Positions 1 to 9,419 of a stretch of 64,000 nt of DNA are shown here, one piece after another. Origin of the DNA: Mucilaginibacter sp. (lineage in GTDB: Bacteria; Bacteroidota; Bacteroidia; Sphingobacteriales; Sphingobacteriaceae); the NCBI RefSeq assembly GCF_025359345.1, contig NZ_JANYGQ010000033.1, forward strand, positions 264,224 through 328,223, read 5' to 3'. Position 1 is the stretch's first letter. Each line of letters opens with the position of its first letter. Under the pieces are notes generated by a model, which was not told the DNA's origin, ran no database searches, and worked only from the letters and a program-made list of their open reading frames with translations. The position numbers and the translations under genes were made by a program.

Positions 1-8
1 GTATATAA

Positions 9-1040
9 ATGAAAATACTGCTGATAATGGATCCCGGCATACCTGTACCGCCGCCCTTATATGGCGGGCACGAGCGGCTGGTATATATGTTTGCAGAAGA
101 ATATCAAAAGCAGGGCCACGAGGTAAGCCTGCTGGCTGGTCCGGATTCACACATTTCGGGCACCTGTTATGCTTTTGGCGAAAACAACCTGGAGAAAACG
201 ACCGCGCAAAAAAATAGAGAATTGCTGCAAGCCTGGGCGTTTTTGAGGAAGCGCAGGAACGAATTCGACCTGGTACACAATTTTGGCAGATTGATTTACC
301 TGCTGCCTGTTTTAAACAACCCGGTGAAAAAAATAATGACCTATGGCCGACCGGTTTCTGCCAGGGGGATAAAAATTATAAACGTGTTGCCAAACCGTGA
401 TTTAATATTTACTGCGTGCAGCAATTATTGCGTTTCGACCGGCAATGTTGCCGGCAAGTGGAAAACAGTTTATAATGCTATCGATTTCGCCCAATACCGG
501 TTAATTGACAACCCCGGCGAAAATGCCCCGCTAATGTTTCTTGGCCGTCTTGATAAAGTAAAAGGGGTGCATACCGCTATAAAAGTTGCGAAAGCTACCA
601 ACCATCAATTAATTATTGCTGGTAATATTCCGCATACCGCCGATAACCTGGAATATTTTAAAACTGAAATTGAACCGCTGATTGACGGTAAACAAATAAA
701 GTATGTGGGTGCGCTTAACGATGCGGGAAAGAACGACTACCTGGGAAACGCTAAAGCCCTGCTTTTCCCTATAGAATGGGACGAACCCTTTGGAATGGTA
801 ATGGTTGAGGCCATGGCCTGCGGCACACCAGTAGTTGCATTTAGCCGCGGCTCGGTGCCCGAAGTGGTGACCGGGCAAACCGGTATAAAAGTTAATACAT
901 TTGAGGAGATGGTGGCAGCTATAAAACCGGCTGCCGGCATCGACAGAAAATTGTGCCGCGAAACAGCTAAGCAAAGATTTGATTGCCCGGTAATAGCAAA
1001 ACAGTACCTGCAACTTTTTAGCACCGCAAATAAAAATTGA
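9..1040 (+). CDS. GT-B glycosyltransferase, family 4 type
   Basis: Probably transfers a sugar from an activated nucleotide donor to a growing polysaccharide repeat unit on the cytoplasmic face of the membrane. The N-terminus has the GT-B start with a glycine loop (PLYGGHERLV). The C-terminal Rossmann half holds FLGRLDKVKG near residue 180 and the donor-site E-x7-E region EPFGMVMVEAMACGTP near residue 260. At 343 residues it is short but complete for GT4. It is the first gene seen of a run of thirteen plus-strand genes, and the cluster may begin before the window. The methyltransferase gene follows after 12 bases. Donor and acceptor cannot be read from sequence. Confidence 0.88.
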   Translation: MKILLIMDPGIPVPPPLYGGHERLVYMFAEEYQKQGHEVSLLAGPDSHISGTCYAFGENNLEKTTAQKNRELLQAWAFLRKRRNEFDLVHNFGRLIYLLPVLNNPVKKIMTYGRPVSARGIKIINVLPNRDLIFTACSNYCVSTGNVAGKWKTVYNAIDFAQYRLIDNPGENAPLMFLGRLDKVKGVHTAIKVAKATNHQLIIAGNIPHTADNLEYFKTEIEPLIDGKQIKYVGALNDAGKNDYLGNAKALLFPIEWDEPFGMVMVEAMACGTPVVAFSRGSVPEVVTGQTGIKVNTFEEMVAAIKPAAGIDRKLCRETAKQRFDCPVIAKQYLQLFSTANKN

Positions 1041-1052
1041 ATTGAACAATTT

Positions 1053-1772
1053 ATGACCGTTAAACAAAAAATAGGTAAGCTTATTACTAAAATGTCGCCG
1101 GTGTCGCCGGAAAGCCTAACTATTTTACGCACCGAATTCCGGGCTTTCAGGAGCAGGGTTAATTACCGTTTGAATCCCTTTAAAAGGCTTAACGTTGCAA
1201 AATATTCGGCTGGTGAAAATATTAGTTTAAATGTTGGCTGCGGCCCTTTCGGGCATGATGGGTGGGTCAACGTAGACTTGATGAACTTAAATAATGTTTC
1301 ATTCACTTTCGACTCGAGAAAGCATTTACCCTTTAAGAACAGCACTGTAGACAGGATTAGGGTCGAACATTTTTTTGAGCATCTGGATAAAATATCGGAA
1401 GCGCCCTTTTTTTTAGATGAATGTAAAAGAGTAATGAAGGATGGTGCGGTTTTAAGAATTGCCGTGCCGGACGCCGAAATGTTTATTGAGGCCTATTCTA
1501 AAAACGATAAGAGCCTTTGGAAGGCGTTGGGATATGATATTGAGGCGCTCCCCGGAAATTTCGACACAAAAATTGCCATTCTTAACCATATTTTTCGGCA
1601 GGATGGTGAGCATAAGTATGCCTATGATTTTGAAGCGTTGAATTATTTTTTGGCGAAGCATGGGTTTAAAAATATAACCAGGCAAAGGTACCGGGAATCG
1701 CTTGATGAACAATTGATAGACGATCAGGAGAACCACAGCAATCATTCGTTATACGTTGATTGCATGAAATAG
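1053..1772 (+). CDS. class I SAM-dependent methyltransferase
   Basis: A 239-residue protein with a Rossmann methyltransferase core. The SAM-binding glycine motif LNVGCGPFGHDGW lies near residue 55, followed by an acidic VDLM motif and the HFFEHL segment typical of Methyltransf_11-like proteins. A basic, helical N-terminal 50 residues precede the domain. It lies between glycosyltransferase genes and ends one base before the next start, so it probably O-methylates a sugar in the polymer or its precursor. The substrate is unknown. The ATG start is supported by the 12-base gap from the preceding stop. Confidence 0.8.
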   Translation: MTVKQKIGKLITKMSPVSPESLTILRTEFRAFRSRVNYRLNPFKRLNVAKYSAGENISLNVGCGPFGHDGWVNVDLMNLNNVSFTFDSRKHLPFKNSTVDRIRVEHFFEHLDKISEAPFFLDECKRVMKDGAVLRIAVPDAEMFIEAYSKNDKSLWKALGYDIEALPGNFDTKIAILNHIFRQDGEHKYAYDFEALNYFLAKHGFKNITRQRYRESLDEQLIDDQENHSNHSLYVDCMK

Positions 1773-1773
1773 C

Positions 1774-2997
1774 TTGAAGAAAATTGTTTTAATTTCGGTA
1801 GGGCAACCGTCCACCAATCCCCGGCTGGTTAAAGAAGCCAATAGTTTGGCAGAAGCCGGATTTGATGTTTATGTCGTTTACTCTTACTGGACTGAGTGGG
1901 CATGGCAGGCAGACAAGATTCTTTTTAAAGAAGTGAAATGGAAGCCTATACTGGCAGGCGGCTCGCCGTTTGAAGATAAAATTACCTATTTTTTTAGCCG
2001 GGTACGCGTAAAGTTATTTGGCTTTATTGTACGCAACATAACATTGCAATATGGCATAGCCGAAATTGCCAAAGGACGAACATATCCAAACCTGGTAAAA
2101 ATTGCCAAATCAATTAAAGCCGACCTCTATATAGCACATGTGCAAGCGGCCTTGCCGGCAGCAGTAAATGCAGCAAAAATAAATAATGCGAAATGTGGCT
2201 TCGATGCAGAGGACTTTCACCGCAATGAGGTTACCGACGATGTTGGTGACTTAGATTATAAGGTCGCCAGGTTTATCGATGATAAATATCTTCCGCATGT
2301 AAATTATTTGTCCACGAGCAGCCCATACATCAGCGCGGCGTATCACGATTTATATAAAGATATATCGCCTGTTACTATTTTAAATGTATTTCCAATAGAT
2401 AAGCGTGTGCCTAAACCGCAAGCACCGGCAGTGGCGGCCATCAAACTTTTTTGGTTCTCGCAAACAGTAAGTGCCGCACGTGGAATTAGTGATTGCATCA
2501 GCGCTTTGAAGATGATAAATAACCAGGGCATCGAATTGCATTTATTGGGTTATGCCGATATGGAAACAAAGCAGCAACTGGCAACTCTGGCAGGTGATAG
2601 CTTTAAGCTGGTATTTCATGACCCAATTGCGCCCGATGAGATTATCCGGTTTGCATCAGCTTTTGATATTGGCCTGGCGATGGAAGACAGCATCCCTTAT
2701 AACCGTGATATTTGCCTTACCAATAAGATTTTCACCTACATGCAGGCAGGTCTTACCATAATAGCAAGCGACACAACTGCACAAAAAGGCCTGATGGGTG
2801 AGTACCCCGAAACCGGGAAAGTTTATGAGAACAGGAATGTTCAAAGCCTTGCGCAGGCTATAGCATACTACGCAGCTAACCGGGATGAATTGTATGCGGC
2901 AAAAAAAGCATCTTACAATACAGCCCGAAGCAAGTTGAACTGGGAAAGCGAAAGTGAAAAGTTTCTGGCCCTCGTTAACAAAACACTGGCAAGTTGA
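1774..2997 (+). CDS. glycosyltransferase, GT4-like
   Basis: A 407-residue GT-B protein. The N-terminus MKKIVLISVGQPSTNPRLVK is a typical beta-strand/loop start of a family 4 enzyme, and the C-terminal domain shows SDTTAQKGL near residue 340 after a nucleotide-sugar binding half. The usual E-x7-E motif is weak (MEDSIPYNRDICLTNKIF), so donor chemistry may differ from the other cluster members. The start codon is TTG. It follows the upstream TAG by a single base, and no ATG in a plausible position keeps the conserved first strand. Translation is probably coupled to the methyltransferase gene. Confidence 0.8.
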   Translation: MKKIVLISVGQPSTNPRLVKEANSLAEAGFDVYVVYSYWTEWAWQADKILFKEVKWKPILAGGSPFEDKITYFFSRVRVKLFGFIVRNITLQYGIAEIAKGRTYPNLVKIAKSIKADLYIAHVQAALPAAVNAAKINNAKCGFDAEDFHRNEVTDDVGDLDYKVARFIDDKYLPHVNYLSTSSPYISAAYHDLYKDISPVTILNVFPIDKRVPKPQAPAVAAIKLFWFSQTVSAARGISDCISALKMINNQGIELHLLGYADMETKQQLATLAGDSFKLVFHDPIAPDEIIRFASAFDIGLAMEDSIPYNRDICLTNKIFTYMQAGLTIIASDTTAQKGLMGEYPETGKVYENRNVQSLAQAIAYYAANRDELYAAKKASYNTARSKLNWESESEKFLALVNKTLAS

Positions 2998-4283
2998 AAC
3001 GTGTCCTGATTATCTCGCCGTACTTCCCGCCATCGAACGCTGCCGATATGCAGCGTATCCGTACCAGCCTGCCGCATTTTAAGCAATTTGGTTGGGATGC
3101 TGAAGTAGTAACGGTGGATGAGAGTTATTCGGAGATGGTGAAAGATCCCCTGCTGATGCAAAGTTTGCCCGTTGACTTGAAAATACACAGGGTAAAAGCG
3201 CTAAGCAAAACACTGACAGCAAAAGTTGGTTTGGGTAGCCTTGGTTTACGATCGCTTTGGCACTATCGCAAAACGGTAAACCAACTTTTAAAGGCGGGAA
3301 AATACGACCTGATTTATTTTTCGACAACCCAATTCCCTGTTTGTGTTTTAGGTGCTTACTGGAAAAAGAGATTCGGCGTGCCGTATGTAATTGACATGCA
3401 GGACCCGTGGCACTCCGAGTATTACCAGGATAAGCCCAGAGAACAGCAGCCACCAAAATATTGGTTCTCTTACCGCCTGCATAAATACTTAGAGCCCATT
3501 GCCATGAAACAGGTTGGTGGGTTGATAAGCGTATCGGCAGGTTATATAGATGAGTTAAGGGCCCGGTATGTGCGGTTAAAAGACATTCCGGCGGCTACTA
3601 TTACATTTGGGGCTTTTGAGCCAGACCTTAAAATAGCTGCAGACAATCAGCACAAGTTTGAACCATTGCTGCAAAAAGGGTTTGTAAACATAGTTTACGT
3701 TGGCCGTGGCGGGCTGGACATGTATAAAGCTGTAACACCGGTTTTTGAAGCGCTAAAAGATGGCTTGGCAAATCAGCCGGAATTGTTCGGAAGATTGAAG
3801 TTCTACTTTATTGGTACCAGCTATGCACCCGCTGGGCAGGGCGTAGCGACATTAGCCCCGCTGGCAAAAAAGTATGGAGTTGAAGATAGCGTAATTGAAT
3901 TGCCTGGAAGAATCAGTTACTACCACAGCCTGGCGACTTTACTGCAGGCTGACGCTTTGTTTATACCAGGATCTGATGACCCGCAATATTCAGCTTCGAA
4001 GATTTATCCTTACCTGCTAACGCAAAAGCCTCTGCTCGCTATTTTTAACGAAAATAGCAACGCCGTAAACGCATTAAATGAATGTGCCGATGACGCCGTT
4101 GTAATAACCTTCGGTGCCGGGGCAAATCGACCGGAAAATGTATTACAACCTTTGTTCGAAAACTGGGCAAAAGGTATTTTTACGCCGATACACCTGAAAA
4201 AGGAGTTTGAAAACTACAGCGCCAAAAACCTTACTGCAAAGCAAACTGAACTGTTTAACAAAGTTATTGGTATAGGGCAATGA
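2994..4283 (+). CDS. glycosyltransferase, GT4-like
   Basis: A 429-residue GT-B protein. The first strand and glycine-poor loop (RVLIISPYFPPSNAADMQR) match the family 4 group whose N-terminus accommodates long lipid-linked acceptors. DMQDPWHSEYY near residue 135 and the C-terminal ASKIYPYLLTQKPLLAIF segment belong to the same type. The TTG start overlaps the TGA of the previous gene (TTGA), and its stop overlaps the next ATG (ATGA), so the three genes are translationally chained. It probably adds one residue of the repeat unit. Specificity is not predictable. Confidence 0.8.
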   Translation: MKRVLIISPYFPPSNAADMQRIRTSLPHFKQFGWDAEVVTVDESYSEMVKDPLLMQSLPVDLKIHRVKALSKTLTAKVGLGSLGLRSLWHYRKTVNQLLKAGKYDLIYFSTTQFPVCVLGAYWKKRFGVPYVIDMQDPWHSEYYQDKPREQQPPKYWFSYRLHKYLEPIAMKQVGGLISVSAGYIDELRARYVRLKDIPAATITFGAFEPDLKIAADNQHKFEPLLQKGFVNIVYVGRGGLDMYKAVTPVFEALKDGLANQPELFGRLKFYFIGTSYAPAGQGVATLAPLAKKYGVEDSVIELPGRISYYHSLATLLQADALFIPGSDDPQYSASKIYPYLLTQKPLLAIFNENSNAVNALNECADDAVVITFGAGANRPENVLQPLFENWAKGIFTPIHLKKEFENYSAKNLTAKQTELFNKVIGIGQ

Positions 4284-5440
4284 AAAAACTGGCTATTATT
4301 ACTACCCATCCAATTCAATACTACGCACCAATCTTCAGACTTTTGCAGCAGCGCAACAACATCAGCATAAAAGTGTTTTATACACTTGGTGAAACTATCG
4401 CGCCCAAGCACGATCCCGGCTTTGGCAAAAATATAAGCTGGGATATCCCGCTGTTAGACGGTTACGATTTTGAGTGGCTGGTTAATATTTCACCGGCGCC
4501 GGGTTCACATTATTTCAAAGGCATAGTTACCCCCGGTGCTATTGAGCAAATTAAAAAATACCAGCCCGATGCTTTATTGGTTTTCGGCTGGGCCTACAAA
4601 TCGCATTTAAAAATAATCCAATATTTTAAAGGTAAGAAACCTGTTTATTTTCGCGGCGATTCCACCTTATTAGATAAGTTAGGAGTGGTGAAAAGTACGG
4701 CAAGGCAAATTTTTTTAAGGTGGGTTTACGCCAATATCAGCCATGTGTTTTATGTTGGCACAAACAATAGGGCGTATTACTTAAAGCATGGGCTAAATGA
4801 AAACCAGATGACCTTCGCTCCGCATGCAATTGATAACGAGCGTTTCTCACAAAACCACTCTGAAAATGCCGTATCGTTTCGGGCCGGACTTGGTTTAAAT
4901 AATGACGATATATTGGTACTGTTTGCAGGAAAAATCGAAGCGAAAAAAGCGCCGTTGATATTGTTGCAGGCCTTTGTTAATTTGAATAAAAGTGGTGTTC
5001 ATTTGTTGTACGTCGGAAATGGCCCACTTGAAATCGATTTGAAAGCTAAGTCAAAAAATGTTTCTAGAGTTCATTATATTGATTTCCAAAATCAATCTCA
5101 AATGCCTGCGATTTACCAGGCCTGCGACCTTTTTTGCTTACCATCCAGCGGTCCTAACGAATCGTGGGGGCTTGCAGTAAATGAAGCGATGGCCGCCGGA
5201 AAGGCTATATTAGCGTCTGACAAAATAGGCTGTGCTACCGATCTGGTTAAATCAATGCAAAATGGTGCTGTGTTTAGAGCGGGTGATGCGGCAGATTTAA
5301 GCGAAAAGTTAGGCCTTTTGACGATGAATAAAAAGCGACTCGCGAAATTTGGCGCAGCATCAAAATTGATTATAAAAGATTGGAGTTTTGAACAAATTGC
5401 CTTGGCAATTGAAAATAAGTTATTGAATGAAGCGACTTGA
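4280..5440 (+). CDS. GT-B glycosyltransferase, family 4
   Basis: A 386-residue enzyme with a clear family 4 C-terminal domain. FAGKIEAKKAPLILLQAF lies near residue 215 and NESWGLAVNEAMAAGKAIL near residue 295, which includes the donor-binding E-x7-E glutamates. The N-terminus (ITTHPIQYYAPIFR) resembles cytosolic glycosyltransferases that act on undecaprenyl-linked oligosaccharides. It overlaps the upstream gene by 4 bases and the downstream FkbM gene by 14 bases. Its place in the cluster points to repeat-unit assembly. Confidence 0.88.
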   Translation: MKKLAIITTHPIQYYAPIFRLLQQRNNISIKVFYTLGETIAPKHDPGFGKNISWDIPLLDGYDFEWLVNISPAPGSHYFKGIVTPGAIEQIKKYQPDALLVFGWAYKSHLKIIQYFKGKKPVYFRGDSTLLDKLGVVKSTARQIFLRWVYANISHVFYVGTNNRAYYLKHGLNENQMTFAPHAIDNERFSQNHSENAVSFRAGLGLNNDDILVLFAGKIEAKKAPLILLQAFVNLNKSGVHLLYVGNGPLEIDLKAKSKNVSRVHYIDFQNQSQMPAIYQACDLFCLPSSGPNESWGLAVNEAMAAGKAILASDKIGCATDLVKSMQNGAVFRAGDAADLSEKLGLLTMNKKRLAKFGAASKLIIKDWSFEQIALAIENKLLNEAT

Positions 5441-6272
5441 CCGCATAAAACTTGATTTTACCCGCAACTGGAAACTGCCCGGTAAGGAACGCCTTTCCAA
5501 TTTGCTTAGGCCTTCGGATCAGCTTAAACAAAGTATAAACAACGGCATTGTTTGGCTAACCAACGAAGATATCGCCATTTACACCAGCGCCGATAGCTAT
5601 ATCGAATATTCGATATTGAGCACCGGCACCTACGAAGATGAAATTAACAAACTGATACGGATATCCCTTAAAGACGGTTGCAACGCGCTGGACATTGGCG
5701 GTAACATAGGCTTGCAAAGCATCCGCATGTCGCAATGTGCCGGGCGAGCCGGCAAAGTTTTTGCCTTTGAGCCGTTGGAATATCTCCGCGAGAAATTTAG
5801 CCGTAACACAGCGCTCAATAAAGCTGACAATGTTACACTTTTTCCCTATGCTTTATCCGACGAGGAGAGCGAAGCTGATTTTGCGGTAAATCCCTGCTCG
5901 TGGAACCAGGGCACCTTTAGCCTCAGTGGCAGTTCGACCGGACCCGGTACGCAGCGTGTGCTGATTAAAGTGGCCGATGATCTGCCCGAAATCCAAAGCC
6001 TGCCATCGCTCGACCTGGTAAAAATTGATGTGGAAGGGTTTGAGTTCCAGGTACTGCGTGGTTTAACGAAAACCTTGCATAAACACAAGCCGCGCATAAT
6101 TTTTGAGTACGATGACAATTATTGGCGCAACAATGGGCAGAGCATTGCTGATTGTTATGCCTTTCTGCAGGCAATAGGTTATACCATTTACCAGGTATCA
6201 TCAGTAGGGTGCGAATTGTTAAAGAGCGCCGAAGCTATTGAGGGCGGTAACTTATTTTGCATCCCGGTTTAA
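5427..6272 (+). CDS. FkbM family methyltransferase
   Basis: A 281-residue protein. The FkbM domain starts near residue 85 with the SAM motif ALDIGGNIGLQSI, then FAFEPL (ribose-binding acidic strand region). The signature KIDVEGFEFQVLRG lies near residue 195. FkbM enzymes methylate hydroxyl groups, and in polysaccharide loci they usually O-methylate sugars. The first 80 residues look like a small extra domain with no motif I recognise. The ATG lies 14 bases inside the previous gene, consistent with coupled translation. Confidence 0.87.
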   Translation: MKRLDRIKLDFTRNWKLPGKERLSNLLRPSDQLKQSINNGIVWLTNEDIAIYTSADSYIEYSILSTGTYEDEINKLIRISLKDGCNALDIGGNIGLQSIRMSQCAGRAGKVFAFEPLEYLREKFSRNTALNKADNVTLFPYALSDEESEADFAVNPCSWNQGTFSLSGSSTGPGTQRVLIKVADDLPEIQSLPSLDLVKIDVEGFEFQVLRGLTKTLHKHKPRIIFEYDDNYWRNNGQSIADCYAFLQAIGYTIYQVSSVGCELLKSAEAIEGGNLFCIPV

Positions 6273-6275
6273 ATT

Positions 6276-7679
6276 ATGGATAAAGAAAATAACTACGCTA
6301 AATTCCTGGTGCTTTTTTTGCCCTGGGCTTTGGCTATGTTATTTTCGGCGTTGCCAATTGCATCTTATTTTATTGCCTGGCTGGGTTCGTTTTTTATATT
6401 TTACGTTACACTAACCGGTAAAATAAAACCGCTGCCCGATGACCGCACGATGGCTGAACAGTTGATGCGTCCGATTTTTATAGTCCAGATAATATTTGCC
6501 GGTTATATGTGCTGTACGTCGATATTTTATTTTTTAAGCCTTATGGGCTACGAGTATCTTACAAAGGTAAACACGATACTGGCATTAGACGAAAACGCTT
6601 TGCAACTTGCCGCGCAGTGCCAGCGGTATTATTGTTTAGCCCACGCAGCGTTTGTATCAGGTATTTTGATGTTTATGAAATACCCGGCACATTCAAAATA
6701 CTATATAGAAAAAGAAAAACTTGCGAATCTTTTATTGCAAATGGCCCTGATAACTTTTCCGGTGTCATTGCTGTTTTTAAAGCTGCCGGGTTTGTCGCAA
6801 TTTTATGTACAACTGGGTTCATTAAGCTTTATAGCGGGTACGCTTGCACTGGCGTTTGCTATACCGCTTAGAAAAATGGGAAACACGATGATTTGTGCTG
6901 CCTTATACCTGTTTAACTTTTATCAGGCCTTTACTTCCGGCTTTAAAGAGCCGATCATTATCAGCATTTTGGTTTTGGGGGTATTTTTGTACCCGAACTA
7001 CAAAAAAGTTGTAACCGTCACTTTCGTTCCCCTGCTGCTGTTGCTGTTTATCTACCTGCCATCGTTTGTGGGCAGTCTTCGTCAGAGCACCTGGGCTGGC
7101 GACGAAAACAAAGATGACGCAACTGCAATTGCGTTGGATGCCGCGCTTAACCAGGATGCTGACGACAATACTAACTGGGGTTTTCTGATATACCGCCTTA
7201 GTGAAATAGAAATGTTTACAAAGTTTGTAAAATCGACACCCGCAAATGTTGATTTTTACGGAACTGATTTGATTAAACAATCAGCCATTGCTATTGTGCC
7301 AAGGATATTTTGGCCCGCGAAACCTATAACCGAAGACTTAATTATGGAGCGTGTTTACGCCGCGAACGTAGTAAACCGTAACTCAAATGTTTCGGCTAAA
7401 CCGGCGTATGTTGTTGATGCTTATTTATCTTATGGTGCCATCGGCATTTTTATTTATTTGTTTGCTTATGGCGCTGCGGCACAAATAATAGCCATAAAGG
7501 CCGAAAAACTATTTGGGGGATATATTTTAGGCGCAGCATTGATATTCAGCGGGCTATTCCAGATATTTTGGCGCGGCCTGAGTTTTGAGTTTATAGTAAA
7601 CTCGGTGTTCTGGAGTTATGTAACCATGATTATTGTGTTCAAAATACTGCGGTCAAAAAATATACTTAAGGAAATTTGA
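6276..7679 (+). CDS. Wzy-like polysaccharide polymerase, multi-pass membrane protein
   Basis: A 467-residue membrane protein with about ten to eleven hydrophobic segments and one long hydrophilic loop around residues 270-370 (from SLRQSTWAGDEN to the ERVYAANVV region). This is the usual layout of O-antigen polymerases, which join lipid-linked repeats on the outer face of the inner membrane. No catalytic motif is expected in this family. Lying in the same operon as an exosortase-domain protein, it fits what I recall being named an exosortase Y-associated Wzy-like protein in Sphingobacteriaceae. That name is recollection, not a search result. The next gene overlaps its stop. Confidence 0.7.
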   Translation: MDKENNYAKFLVLFLPWALAMLFSALPIASYFIAWLGSFFIFYVTLTGKIKPLPDDRTMAEQLMRPIFIVQIIFAGYMCCTSIFYFLSLMGYEYLTKVNTILALDENALQLAAQCQRYYCLAHAAFVSGILMFMKYPAHSKYYIEKEKLANLLLQMALITFPVSLLFLKLPGLSQFYVQLGSLSFIAGTLALAFAIPLRKMGNTMICAALYLFNFYQAFTSGFKEPIIISILVLGVFLYPNYKKVVTVTFVPLLLLLFIYLPSFVGSLRQSTWAGDENKDDATAIALDAALNQDADDNTNWGFLIYRLSEIEMFTKFVKSTPANVDFYGTDLIKQSAIAIVPRIFWPAKPITEDLIMERVYAANVVNRNSNVSAKPAYVVDAYLSYGAIGIFIYLFAYGAAAQIIAIKAEKLFGGYILGAALIFSGLFQIFWRGLSFEFIVNSVFWSYVTMIIVFKILRSKNILKEI

Positions 7680-8809
7680 GGGTTCTACAAATATGTGCAG
7701 CCTACAAACCGGCTTATATTTACGGCGGCCCAACCATGTCGGTATCGATGTTGGCCGAGCAACTGGAAAAATCCGGTATCCAAACCGAAGCCTATGCCAC
7801 TACAGCCAACGGTAAAACAGAGCTGCCTGTAACACCCAATACACCTTTGGTGGTTGACGGAGTTACGGTGACCTATTTTAAACGGCTCACAAAAGATCAC
7901 AGCCACTTTTCGCCGGTACTTTTGCGGCAATTGTGGAAACAGGCTAAAAGTTTTGATGTGATCCACATCCACGCCTGGTGGAATTTGGTTTCGTTATTCT
8001 CGTGCCTTGTGGCATTAATGCGTAATGTGCCCGTTGTGGTATCACCACGAGGCACCCTTAGCCCTTACTCGTTTCAGAATAAGAATATAGGGATCAAATG
8101 GTTTATTCATCACTTATTGGGTAAGCCTTTGTTAAAACGTTGCTATATCCATGTAACCTCAAAACAGGAGGCAGAAGCAATAGGTAAAATTGTTAAGTCC
8201 AAAGGCATTACCAATATCCCAAATTTTGTAAAGCTGCCTGAGCACATTATTGCTGCTAATAAGCAAACCGGCGTTTTTAAACTTGTATTCTTTTCGCGGA
8301 TCGAAGAAAAAAAAGGATTGGATATTTTGCTGGATGCATTGCCTTTTGTAACCTGTCCATACATACTTACAGTAGCTGGTGACGGGGATTCAACCTACAT
8401 TAGTACATTAAAAACGCTGGCTGAAAAAAATGGGGTTGCCGACAACATCAATTGGGTTGGCTTTAAAAGCGCTGATAAGTTTGAAATGCTTGCCGGTCAA
8501 GATTTACTTGTGCTGCCATCGCACGATGAAAACTTTGGTAACGTAATTATCGAGAGTTTAAGCGAGGGTACGGCGGTGCTGGTAAGCCCGTTTGTAGGTC
8601 TGTCAGGCTATGTTACCGAAAATAAGCTAGGTTGGCAATGTGAATTAAATGCCGCTGCCTTGGGTAATATGATTAACTTTATTATCGGCAGGCCGGATGA
8701 GCTAACCGCCATCCGCACAATAGCGCCGGGTAAAGTCCGGGCTGATTTTGATGAGGGCCGGCTTGTTAAAAAATACATTGATCTATATAATAATATAATA
8801 AATGGCTGA
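7676..8809 (+). CDS. GT-B glycosyltransferase, family 4
   Basis: A 377-residue family 4 enzyme. The N-terminal acceptor domain begins RVLQICAAYKPAYIYGGP, VIHIHAWWNL lies near residue 100 and PRGTLSPYS near residue 125. The donor-side motif DENFGNVIIESLSEGTAVL near residue 285 provides the conserved glutamates. The start is TTG, overlapping the TGA of the polymerase gene as TTGA. Its end overlaps the next ATG by 8 bases. The protein probably adds one sugar to the lipid-linked repeat. Confidence 0.88.
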   Translation: MRVLQICAAYKPAYIYGGPTMSVSMLAEQLEKSGIQTEAYATTANGKTELPVTPNTPLVVDGVTVTYFKRLTKDHSHFSPVLLRQLWKQAKSFDVIHIHAWWNLVSLFSCLVALMRNVPVVVSPRGTLSPYSFQNKNIGIKWFIHHLLGKPLLKRCYIHVTSKQEAEAIGKIVKSKGITNIPNFVKLPEHIIAANKQTGVFKLVFFSRIEEKKGLDILLDALPFVTCPYILTVAGDGDSTYISTLKTLAEKNGVADNINWVGFKSADKFEMLAGQDLLVLPSHDENFGNVIIESLSEGTAVLVSPFVGLSGYVTENKLGWQCELNAAALGNMINFIIGRPDELTAIRTIAPGKVRADFDEGRLVKKYIDLYNNIING

Positions 8810-9419
8810 TTACCAGGATTACGGCTTCCATAGCGATGGCCCTACGCATAATTTCAGCTACCAGCTGGATGATCTTATCGGCTTAATTGATAAAGATAAA
8901 AATCAACACATACTTGATTTGGGCTGCGGTAACGGTTACCTGGTAAACCACCTGGTAAAGCTCGGCTACAATGCCTATGGTACCGATGCGTCAGAAAAAG
9001 GAATAGTCATTGCCCGAAAAACAAATCCCGATCGCTTTTTTGTGCAGGATTTATCGTCGGATGCTTTGCCGCCGGAATTACAGGCAATACCTTTTGATAC
9101 CATTATAACAACCGAAGTTATCGAGCATTTATACAACCCGCAGGCGTTTGCCGATTTTTGCAAACAGCAGCTTAAACCCGGCGGCGAACTCATCGTCACA
9201 ACTCCTTATCATGGTTATCTAAAAAACCTAACGCTTAGCATTTTTAATAAATGGGACAGCCATATGGACCCGCTGTGGCTGGGCGGGCATATCAAACTAT
9301 GGTCGAGGAAAACATTGACAAAAGTGTTAACCAACTCCGGGTTCACTGTTATCCAATTCAGGGGTTGTGGCAGGTTTCCGTATTTTTGGAAGAGCATGAT
9401 TATTAAGGCGAAGCTATAG
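8802..9419 (+). CDS. class I SAM-dependent methyltransferase
   Basis: A 205-residue UbiG/Methyltransf_23-like protein. SAM motif I is ILDLGCGNGYLV near residue 38, the acidic residue after strand 2 is in YGTDAS, and post-motif TTEVIEHLYNP lies near residue 105, followed by LKPGGELIVTTPY. The YHGYLKNL and WDSHMDPLWLGGHIKLW segments are common in methyltransferases of polysaccharide loci. The gene overlaps both neighbours by a few bases. Probably a sugar or lipid-carrier methyltransferase. The substrate is not known. Confidence 0.85.
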   Translation: MADYQDYGFHSDGPTHNFSYQLDDLIGLIDKDKNQHILDLGCGNGYLVNHLVKLGYNAYGTDASEKGIVIARKTNPDRFFVQDLSSDALPPELQAIPFDTIITTEVIEHLYNPQAFADFCKQQLKPGGELIVTTPYHGYLKNLTLSIFNKWDSHMDPLWLGGHIKLWSRKTLTKVLTNSGFTVIQFRGCGRFPYFWKSMIIKAKL